DNA from: Bacteroidia bacterium
GTDB taxonomy: Bacteria > Bacteroidota > Bacteroidia > Palsa-965
DNA: 64,000 nt
Assembly: GCA_023151315.1 (NCBI GenBank)
Contig: JAKLJE010000017.1
Coordinates: 28,145 to 92,144, forward strand
Direction of reading: 5' to 3'
Part shown: piece after piece, positions 54,344 to 61,952 of the stretch
Layout: every line of letters begins with the position of its first letter
Numbering within the stretch: the first letter of the stretch is position 1
Position numbers and translations under genes: made by a program
Notes under the pieces: model-generated
Seen by the model: the letters and a program-made list of their open reading frames with translations, nothing else
Told to the model about the DNA's origin: nothing
Databases searched by the model: none

Positions 54344-57316
54344 ATGAAACAATTCGCTACGTTTTTTTCTTTTGCTTCTAAATCTGTAATTGCGCTTACC
54401 GTGCTGTTTTCTTTAGCGGGCGCGCAAGATGCAAAGGCTTGTCACGGTGTTGCTCTTGTGGGTCTTATTACCAATAACACAGGCACATCAATGACTCTTG
54501 ATGGACAGTCTGATGCACAAACATGCGGCTGCGGCCCTTACTACATCGAGGTAGAGGTGACCTGTCAACCAACATTTGCAGGCACTCCGCCGGTTTGGAC
54601 AGATCCTAGCTGGAACACAGCAGGTCAGCCTTATTACCATTCAATTCTGGACATTCCGGGATATTCTGCTCCGTCATGGACAGACCAGTGTCTTCAGGAG
54701 CCCTATACGCAGCTTGTAATCCCATTTGCCAATCTATGCCCGGGGACGCTTTATCATTGGAGATATCGCGAACATCCGGTTGGTGCCGGAATCCCTTCTG
54801 CTTGGTTCAACCTTGCAGATTTCACCACCCCGGGAACTCCTCCCGCATCCGTTCTCGTTGCAACTTCTGAACTTCTTTCAACCGGTAACCCGCAGTATTC
54901 GGGCTGTCCGGGAGATTTGTTCCAACTTGAAGCTAACGTTTCCGGTGGCTGCCCGGGCGCAACTTACCAGTACACCTGGACGCCAGCAACAGGATTGAGC
55001 AACCCGAACATTGCAAACCCGGTTTGTACTTTGGCAACGAACATCACATATACAGTTACAACATCAGGCGGATGCTTCACTATTACTTCTGCTGACGACA
55101 CGGTGAATCTGAACATAGGTCCTCCGCCTATTGCAGGAACCCCGCAGGCTTATCCCTCAAGCGTATGTTCCGGCCAATCGGCGTGGGTGGTGGATACTGG
55201 TTACACGATCGGAACAACCCTTCAATGGCAAGTTTCTACTAACGGTGTAACATGGTTCAATATCGCAGGCGCCACAAATGACTCATTGAACACCGGTCCG
55301 ATCGGATCCTCATTATTCTATCATGTTATAGCTACGGGCAACGGATGGCCCGGCTCAGGCTGCGGCTCCTCAACTTCACCGATGGTTCAAGTTACAGTCA
55401 GCCCTTCACCGGTTGCAGATGCCGGTCAGAACACTTCAGTATGTAGTGGCGGAACTGTGAATCTTACGGGTTCAGGTGGCGTAACATACACCTGGCAGCC
55501 GGGTAACCTGTCCGGCTCCAACGTTTCGGTTACTCCTTCCGGAAATACTACGTACACGCTTTATGTAACAGATGCGAGCGGATGTTCCGACTCCGATATG
55601 GTTTCTGTGAACATCTCTATTCCGACAATCACGGCAAGCCCTTCTGTAAGTGTTTGTAACGGCAACTCAACGGTACTTGTTGCTTCAGGATCTTCTGGTA
55701 TGACATATAGCTGGTCGCCTGCAGGCACATTAACCGGTGCGAACACGCAGAACCCAACAGCAACACCAACCGCTACAACAACTTACACTGTTGTCGGAAC
55801 TAACGCCTTCGGATGCACAGCTACAGACTCTGTGCTTGTTACCGTAACCAACGCTCCGCCGTTGACAGTAAGCAATGACACATCATTGTGTAACGGAGGA
55901 TCAGCAATACTAACGGCAAGCGGTGCAACAACATACACATGGCAGCCGGGCAACCAAACCGGTTCTTCGATCACTGTATCTCCGGTAACAACAACAACAT
56001 ACGTGGTAGTAGGAAACAATAACAACTGTATCAGCAACGATACGATTGTGGTTACCGTTGCGCCACCTTTGGCTGTTTATGCCGGTCCTGATTTCGATGT
56101 ATGCACGGGAACACAGATCACAATGAACGTAGGCGTAAGCGGAGGAACCTATAACTGGGCTCCTTCAGCATCAATTGTTGGCAGTACAACAGGTCAATCT
56201 GTTATTGCCAATCCAACAGCAACAACGTCTTACACTGTGAATGTAACTGATGCGAATGGCTGCGTATCTGCAGACACTATTACAGTAACAGTAAACGGTT
56301 TGCCAAACGTAACAGCAAGTACTCCGGATAACACGATCTGTATCGGTCAGGGCACCAACGTTGCATCAGCAGGTGCAGCAACATATGTGTGGACACCGAA
56401 TATCAATATTGCAACTCCAAACCAGTCCGGCAGCTCGGTTAACCCGACAAGCACAACAACCTACACTGTTACAGGAACAGATGCAAATGGGTGCTCGGAT
56501 ACGGCACAGGTTACAATTTATGTGAATCCGGTTCCTGTTGTACTGTTTACTTCTACAGCTTCTGAGTGCGGTGATACAAACGGAGTGATTTCTCTTGTAG
56601 GTCCTACTGCAGGTACAGGTCCGTTCACATACTCAATGAACTCTCAGCAGGTGAACCTGCCAATTGGGTCATTGGCTCCGGGCAGCTATCCTATCACGTA
56701 CACAGATGCTAATGGCTGTACGAACATGTCTACCGTGTTCGTGTACCAGCAGAACACAGCGGCTGTTAACGCAAGCGCTAACCCAACATTCGGAACATAT
56801 CCTCTTCCTGTAAGCTTCGGTGCTCAAGGTTCATCTAACGGGGTTAATAATTTCGTGTGGACGTTCGGTGATGCAAGCTTGCCATCAAATGTTCAGAACC
56901 CATCACATACTTACGGAGCGCCTGGAATTTATGAGGTAATCGTTACTGCATGGAACGATGATCCGCAGTGTGCTGTATTTGATACAATCTATATTGAAGT
57001 GGTTGAGCAGGCAACTCTCGCAATGCCGAACGTATTCACACCGAACGCCGACGGAACGAACGATCAGCTTGCCGTAACGATCAGCGGTGTTAAAGAAATC
57101 AATATCGAAATATTCAACCGCTGGGGAAGTGTGGTTTACTCTGGAAGCCAGTCCGGAATCAGCCCGGTGCCTCAGGACCTCAATTTATGGGATGGTAAAT
57201 CCAAAGGCGGAAAGATCTGCGAAGATGGAGTTTACTACTATGTCCTGACAGCGATTGGCTATGATACAAAAGCATATCCGATGCAAGGGTTTGTTCAGCT
57301 GATCACAACTCCGTAA
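54344..57316 (+). CDS. Large T9SS type-B cargo protein with Ig/PKD-like repeats
   Basis: A 990-residue secreted protein. After the signal peptide (cleaved near KACHG) comes a unique domain with several cysteines. Tandem Ig-like repeats follow (about 370-750), each built around a TYTWQPG or similar Trp strand and a TTTYTVTGTDANGC closing strand. A PKD domain follows (about 830-900, FVWTFGDASLPSNVQNPSHTYG). The C-terminal gliding-motility/CHU_C type-B sorting domain begins at MPNVFTPNADGTNDQL. Likely a surface adhesin or matrix protein. Unlike its neighbours it is very rich in Thr, Ser and Gly. The start is the ATG before the signal peptide. Confidence 0.88.
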   Translation: MKQFATFFSFASKSVIALTVLFSLAGAQDAKACHGVALVGLITNNTGTSMTLDGQSDAQTCGCGPYYIEVEVTCQPTFAGTPPVWTDPSWNTAGQPYYHSILDIPGYSAPSWTDQCLQEPYTQLVIPFANLCPGTLYHWRYREHPVGAGIPSAWFNLADFTTPGTPPASVLVATSELLSTGNPQYSGCPGDLFQLEANVSGGCPGATYQYTWTPATGLSNPNIANPVCTLATNITYTVTTSGGCFTITSADDTVNLNIGPPPIAGTPQAYPSSVCSGQSAWVVDTGYTIGTTLQWQVSTNGVTWFNIAGATNDSLNTGPIGSSLFYHVIATGNGWPGSGCGSSTSPMVQVTVSPSPVADAGQNTSVCSGGTVNLTGSGGVTYTWQPGNLSGSNVSVTPSGNTTYTLYVTDASGCSDSDMVSVNISIPTITASPSVSVCNGNSTVLVASGSSGMTYSWSPAGTLTGANTQNPTATPTATTTYTVVGTNAFGCTATDSVLVTVTNAPPLTVSNDTSLCNGGSAILTASGATTYTWQPGNQTGSSITVSPVTTTTYVVVGNNNNCISNDTIVVTVAPPLAVYAGPDFDVCTGTQITMNVGVSGGTYNWAPSASIVGSTTGQSVIANPTATTSYTVNVTDANGCVSADTITVTVNGLPNVTASTPDNTICIGQGTNVASAGAATYVWTPNINIATPNQSGSSVNPTSTTTYTVTGTDANGCSDTAQVTIYVNPVPVVLFTSTASECGDTNGVISLVGPTAGTGPFTYSMNSQQVNLPIGSLAPGSYPITYTDANGCTNMSTVFVYQQNTAAVNASANPTFGTYPLPVSFGAQGSSNGVNNFVWTFGDASLPSNVQNPSHTYGAPGIYEVIVTAWNDDPQCAVFDTIYIEVVEQATLAMPNVFTPNADGTNDQLAVTISGVKEINIEIFNRWGSVVYSGSQSGISPVPQDLNLWDGKSKGGKICEDGVYYYVLTAIGYDTKAYPMQGFVQLITTP

Positions 57317-57334
57317 TACAGCAAGGAGAAATTC

Positions 57335-57367
57335 AAAAGGCGGTAAAGATATCTCTGCCGCCTTTTT
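57335..57367 (+). terminator. Terminator of the T9SS type-B cargo gene
   Basis: A GGCGG/CCGCC stem flanked by AAAA and TTTTTT, shortly after the stop codon. Confidence 0.8.
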
Positions 57368-57391
57368 TAATTGTGGATTACGCGCAAAGAA

Positions 57392-57431
57392 TTAAAACAA
57401 GAGAGGATGACACTATTAGCGTCATCCTCTC
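57392..57431 (-). terminator. Terminator of the T9SS type-A cargo gene
   Basis: Perfect 11-bp stem (57401-57411 with 57421-57431), followed on the minus strand by TTGTTTTAAT. Confidence 0.8.
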
Positions 57432-57464
57432 TTGCTCTTAACCAAACAAATGCAATAGCTTTTC

Positions 57465-58190
57465 TTATTGCCGTATTATCTTATAGTGACTTACGGTACC
57501 GTTGCTGAGGTGCGTTTCTACGGTGTAGATTCCGGATTCCCACGCCTGTGTTTCGACAACAGGACTAGGGCCTTTTGCTTCATGTACAACTTTTCCCTGT
57601 ATATCGCGGATGATGACGTACTCTATTCTGTGATTCGCGTTCGCGCTACTGATGTACAGCGGACCATTGGACGGAACAGGATACATCCTTATTTGTGCGG
57701 TTTCCCTTTCCGGGCCTAGCGAACTGATTGTATCTATCAGGAACACATTAAGTGTGATGGAGTCTTTCGTGAGAAACGACGAGTTTGCGCCGTGAGAAAC
57801 AGGCCAGACAACGACAACGTTGTTTCCTATGTGGAATCGCCCGCCTTGACTTCCTGTTTCAAAATCTATCGGTATTATCATCAAACTGCTATCGCCCGGA
57901 AGCAAATAGAAAACCTGATACAATTGATAATATGTGATCGTAAAAGGAACAACCAATCCGGTATCAACATAACCTTCAATTGCCAGAGAGTCCATAAAGG
58001 GAACAGAGTCGCTGTAGTTTTTCAGATACGCTGCGATCGGAATAGAGTCACCTGCAAACGCAGTATCCGGCCATCCGGAAATACCGTTCGGAGTAAAACC
58101 GATTGTATCCTGCGCTTTGAGGCCCGATGGGGTCAGTGTTGCTGCAAAAATGCAGATCAACAACTTGAATATTAGTTTTCCGAGCTTCAT
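57465..58190 (-). CDS. Secreted protein with T9SS type-A sorting domain
   Basis: A 241-residue protein. A signal peptide (ending at GLKAQ) is followed by a single beta-sandwich region (about 30-150), probably Ig-like. A C-terminal type-A sorting domain follows (IRMYPVPSNGPLYISS ... IVRDIQGKVVHEA-like ... ESGIYTVETHLSNG). The start is the ATG at 58190 before the signal peptide, not an in-frame start 20 codons upstream. Confidence 0.75.
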   Translation of the reverse strand: MKLGKLIFKLLICIFAATLTPSGLKAQDTIGFTPNGISGWPDTAFAGDSIPIAAYLKNYSDSVPFMDSLAIEGYVDTGLVVPFTITYYQLYQVFYLLPGDSSLMIIPIDFETGSQGGRFHIGNNVVVVWPVSHGANSSFLTKDSITLNVFLIDTISSLGPERETAQIRMYPVPSNGPLYISSANANHRIEYVIIRDIQGKVVHEAKGPSPVVETQAWESGIYTVETHLSNGTVSHYKIIRQ

Positions 58191-58219
58191 ATGGGTTGTT
58201 CTTGAGTTTATATCTGATA

Positions 58220-58227
58220 CAAAAATA
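58220..58227 (-). promoter_or_regulatory. -7 box of the T9SS type-A cargo gene
   Basis: Minus-strand TATTTTTG, 29 bases before the ATG; divergent with the box at 58252-58259. Confidence 0.5.
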
Positions 58228-58251
58228 GACCCCGCGAAAGAAAAAAACACC

Positions 58252-58259
58252 TAGATTTG
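58252..58259 (+). promoter_or_regulatory. -7 box of the alpha-solenoid gene
   Basis: TAGATTTG, a perfect TAnnTTTG, 21 bases before the chosen ATG. A TTG in-frame start (58257) falls within the box and is therefore rejected. Confidence 0.55.
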
Positions 58260-58280
58260 AATAATTCTTACGCGTTCAAG

Positions 58281-59732
58281 ATGAATATTCTTCAGCAGAT
58301 CATTGCCTCGATGAACAAAGAGGAGGTGCGCCACCTAAAGTTGTTTATGAGTCGCACCAACGCAACAAGCGACCGGAAAGATATTGAGTTGTTTGACTAC
58401 ATCAGGCAGCGGCCGGAAGATTATGACGAAACGAAAATTCAGGCCAAGCTGTACGGAACAGCAGATAAGAATGCATTGTACAGGCTGAAGAACCGTCTGC
58501 TCGAAGATATTGGCAAAAGCCTGACGCTCCAATATTCTGATGAAAGCGATTTCAATCATATTTCGGTTGCATTACAACTGGCGCGACACTTTATCGGCAA
58601 TTCACAATTTCAGCTTGCGTTGCATTTTTTGGGAAAGGCAGAAAAGAAGGCCGTTGCTGCTGAAAATCACGAGCTGCTCGAACTGATTTACTCTGAATAC
58701 ATACGTTACTCACAGGAAACGCTCGGAGTTAATCCTTCGGAGTATATCAGGAAACGCAGAGACAACAGAGAGCAGCTGAATGACATTCAGGAAATCGATG
58801 ACATACTTGCTGAGGTTGTTTACAAAGTGAGAACAACACAGAATTTCACCGGACAGGATTACCGCATTATCGAAAATCTGCGCAAACGCGTTGCGCTTCT
58901 GAGCAAGAAAAACACCAGTATTAAAAGCGCTCAGTTGCGGTTTAAAATTTATCATTCTCTGAGCAGGATATTATTACAAAAGCACGATTACAAATCGCTG
59001 GAAAAATATCTGGTTGATACACTGGCAGAATTTTCTCGCGACAAACTCTTCACTCGAAACACGCACGACACGCGTCTGCAGATGCTCACGTATCTGGCGA
59101 ATGCGCAATTCAAAAACAACAGATCTTCGGCCTCGCTGGATACAGCAGAAGAGCTGAAGAAAGCAATGTCTGAGTTCGGAGGATTGCTCCACGATAAATA
59201 CCTGTTCTTTTATTACAATATTCTTGTCATCAACCATTCCGTTAATAACCGAGATAAGGCAATTGAAGTGCTGAATGAGATAAAGGAAAATCCTGTGATA
59301 ACGAGACAGCCGCATTATCACGTTTTCATTTATCTGAATCTTACAGTTCTGTATTTCGACAACAGGAACTACAAATCAGCATTGCGCAGTTTGGTGCGGC
59401 TCACAATGGAAGACGGATTCCAGAATCTCGATGTTTATCTGCGCATGAAAATTGCAATTGCCGAATTGATTATCCGATACGAGCTTAAAGACGAAGAGTT
59501 CCTCAGCAAGCGCATTGATCAGGTCAGAAAAGAATTCTCGGAGCCTCTTAAAACGAAAGAGGGAAAACGACATGCTGAAATGCTCTCTTTACTTGATGAT
59601 TTTGCAGATGCAGAATCTATACTGCGTAACAAACCGCTGCAAAAGAAGATAGCCGCATTCATAGAAAAAATGCCGAATCCTGTCGGAGATCTGATCAACT
59701 ACAATAACTGGCTGTCCGGAAAACAGAATTGA
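58281..59732 (+). CDS. Hypothetical alpha-solenoid (TPR-like) cytoplasmic protein
   Basis: A 483-residue protein without signal peptide or membrane helix. It is almost entirely helical with degenerate TPR-like repeats (such as SQFQLALHFLGKAEKKAVAAEN and KYLFFYYNILVINHSVNNRDKAIEVLNEIK). The N-terminus (NILQQIIASMNKEEVRHLKLFMSR) is distinctive. I have seen similar uncharacterised proteins in Bacteroidota but cannot name a family. It probably acts as a protein-interaction scaffold. Confidence 0.6.
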   Translation: MNILQQIIASMNKEEVRHLKLFMSRTNATSDRKDIELFDYIRQRPEDYDETKIQAKLYGTADKNALYRLKNRLLEDIGKSLTLQYSDESDFNHISVALQLARHFIGNSQFQLALHFLGKAEKKAVAAENHELLELIYSEYIRYSQETLGVNPSEYIRKRRDNREQLNDIQEIDDILAEVVYKVRTTQNFTGQDYRIIENLRKRVALLSKKNTSIKSAQLRFKIYHSLSRILLQKHDYKSLEKYLVDTLAEFSRDKLFTRNTHDTRLQMLTYLANAQFKNNRSSASLDTAEELKKAMSEFGGLLHDKYLFFYYNILVINHSVNNRDKAIEVLNEIKENPVITRQPHYHVFIYLNLTVLYFDNRNYKSALRSLVRLTMEDGFQNLDVYLRMKIAIAELIIRYELKDEEFLSKRIDQVRKEFSEPLKTKEGKRHAEMLSLLDDFADAESILRNKPLQKKIAAFIEKMPNPVGDLINYNNWLSGKQN

Positions 59733-61877
59733 TTATTTCTTTTTGCCGGATCTCTTCTCAATTACAGCCTGTTCTTTTTTCTTCTGCGCAGCAAGATCAC
59801 GATAGTGTGCGCCCTTTTCATTATTGCCCTGACGGAAATAATATTGCGAAAGCCTTTCTAGTCGCAGGACATTATCCGGATTAACCTCTGCCGCTTTTTC
59901 AAGCGCAATAGCAGCCGCAGTTGTGTCGTTATATTGCAGGTAAATTGTGCTCATTGCATTATGCGGCACATCTGATTTCGGATTGGAAATGATAGCGGTG
60001 CGCAGGACATTCATTGCTGCTGCTGAATCTTTAAAATAAGTCATGTAAACACGACTGAGTTGATCTGCACTATTGACATATGCGGGGTCCTGCTTCAGCC
60101 CTTCCCGGAAATACCACACGCACGAATCAAGTAAAACAGAATCTGTGACAACATTGTTTTTCTTGGAAAGCTGCTCGTAAGACATTCCCAGATTGAAATA
60201 CGCTTCAGCATAATCTTTCTTGATGTCAATGGCTTTCTTGAAGAATGGTACTGCGTTACGATAATTTTCTGTGAAATAGTAAGCTGTTCCCAAATTGCTC
60301 CATGCGGTGTAATAGGAGGGATACACCTCTGTTGCTTTGGTGTAATATTCTCTTGACTCATTAAACAGACCGAATGCAAATCTTTTCTTTTCTATAGCCA
60401 TTTGTTGCGCCTGTTGTGCTGCGGGATTATTTCCCTGCATCATCAGTTTCTGCGCCTGCATGAGTATTTGCTGTGATTCGAAGTTTGCCTGCGCAGCCTG
60501 TGCCGACAGCAACGACCCGAGAAGCATATTTACTTTGGCTGATTCAGGCGCGAGTTCAACATCGTTCCGATAAAGCGTTTCTTTGTTTTCCCAAACTTCG
60601 TTTCGTGCAACAGTTCTTATACTGAAAATCAGCAGGAGCACAATGAACGCGCCGCGGACTTTAGAAAACCCTGGAGATTTCCATTCCAGATTTCTGATAT
60701 CGGTTTTGAATGCGCGCAGAATAAAGTCTACAGACGCAATGCAGAATCCAATTGAAGCTATTGTTGCGAAGCGCTCAGCCATTAACCCGGGAGCTTTACC
60801 AAACAGATTCGAGAAAACGAGAATGTTGCCAAGAAAGAAAACCAACCCGAAGCCGGCAACACTTCTTTTGCGGAATTCTATCAATGTTACAATTGCCAAG
60901 CCAAGGTAAATTATTGTTCCGGCGATAGTAATCGGATTACTCCAGCTTCCCATTGGCACTTCGTTCAATCCATAATAAAAGATCAGCGGATGCGGAATGA
61001 TCAACAACCATAAATAACGCGCAAGAACGTAAAAAGCCAATGGAAGTATTTCCAGCTTACTCACTCCTGCAAGCGGATTTTCAAATCCCTGCATTTCTCT
61101 GGATGCCTCCGGTAATGAGAACATTATTGTAGCTTTAATAGCAAGAATTGAAATCAGTACAGGCACGTGGTAGAGTGCCATCTTCTGCCACTTCTTATCT
61201 GAAAAGTACCAAGCTGCAAAAGGAGAAAGCAATAATACGGGCATCATAGTTGTCTTCGAAAGAAGAGCACATATTGTGAACAGTACCGAAAGCCCCATGT
61301 ATTTCCAATTTCCGGTTACTGTGTGTTTCCATGTTGCACGCATCATCAGAATTGCAAACAGCAGAGCCAGAAGTTCATCGCGGCATTTGATATTATCCAC
61401 CGTTTCCGTGTGAATCGGATGCACCAGAAACAGCAAGGAGACCAGAAACGCGAGCAAGGTCTTTTCCTCTCCGAACCACGAGCGCATAAGACCGAAAAGC
61501 AAAACAACGCACCATGCAAAAATTGCAACGTTAATAAAATGACTCAGGTGCGGCTTCTCTCCGAAAAGCTGAATCTCAAGAGCGAATGAGCTGACCGCTA
61601 TAGGCCTGTAAGAATATCCGCTACCGTCGTTGTTGTAAAAAGTACGGGAAGTGAAAATTTCCGGAATTCCTTTCACGCCTTTAAGCGTCATTTTATTCGC
61701 CCCGGCAGTGTAAAACTCATCATCTAAAGCGTACTCGTTGAAAATGCCGTTGCCGAACACAACAAAAACGAGTAAAAACAAAATAACGCTAAGTCTGTTT
61801 CTCTGAAACCAGCTGAGAAGTCGGCTTTGCTCTGTCTTTTTTACCTCTTTCGACCCTTTTTTCGCTTTGGAACTCAT
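59733..61877 (-). CDS. TMTC-like multi-pass membrane protein with C-terminal TPRs
   Basis: A 714-residue protein. About ten transmembrane helices (30-440) include the GT-C-like first loop LDDEFY and the motifs YRPIAVSSFALEIQLFG and HPIHTETVDNIKCRDELLALLF, which resemble eukaryotic TMTC O-mannosyltransferases and DUF1736-type bacterial proteins. TPR repeats follow (about 490-690, AWSNLGTAYYFTENYRNAVPFFKKAI). Likely a glycosyltransferase acting on exported proteins. It abuts the alpha-solenoid gene, with no gap. Confidence 0.75.
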   Translation of the reverse strand: MSSKAKKGSKEVKKTEQSRLLSWFQRNRLSVILFLLVFVVFGNGIFNEYALDDEFYTAGANKMTLKGVKGIPEIFTSRTFYNNDGSGYSYRPIAVSSFALEIQLFGEKPHLSHFINVAIFAWCVVLLFGLMRSWFGEEKTLLAFLVSLLFLVHPIHTETVDNIKCRDELLALLFAILMMRATWKHTVTGNWKYMGLSVLFTICALLSKTTMMPVLLLSPFAAWYFSDKKWQKMALYHVPVLISILAIKATIMFSLPEASREMQGFENPLAGVSKLEILPLAFYVLARYLWLLIIPHPLIFYYGLNEVPMGSWSNPITIAGTIIYLGLAIVTLIEFRKRSVAGFGLVFFLGNILVFSNLFGKAPGLMAERFATIASIGFCIASVDFILRAFKTDIRNLEWKSPGFSKVRGAFIVLLLIFSIRTVARNEVWENKETLYRNDVELAPESAKVNMLLGSLLSAQAAQANFESQQILMQAQKLMMQGNNPAAQQAQQMAIEKKRFAFGLFNESREYYTKATEVYPSYYTAWSNLGTAYYFTENYRNAVPFFKKAIDIKKDYAEAYFNLGMSYEQLSKKNNVVTDSVLLDSCVWYFREGLKQDPAYVNSADQLSRVYMTYFKDSAAAMNVLRTAIISNPKSDVPHNAMSTIYLQYNDTTAAAIALEKAAEVNPDNVLRLERLSQYYFRQGNNEKGAHYRDLAAQKKKEQAVIEKRSGKKK

Positions 61878-61922
61878 GCCGCCGAAAGTACAAATTTCAA
61901 CGTGTTGATAAGGTTATTTTCC

Positions 61923-61930
61923 TATTTTTG
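61923..61930 (+). promoter_or_regulatory. -7 box of the last cargo gene
   Basis: TATTTTTG, 22 bases before the ATG at 61953. Confidence 0.5.
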
Positions 61931-61952
61931 AAGCGGTCAAACTCAGCACATA

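Noticed and set aside
57372..57380. DnaA-box-like TGTGGATTA
   Set aside because: One mismatch, isolated between two terminators, with no other boxes nearby.
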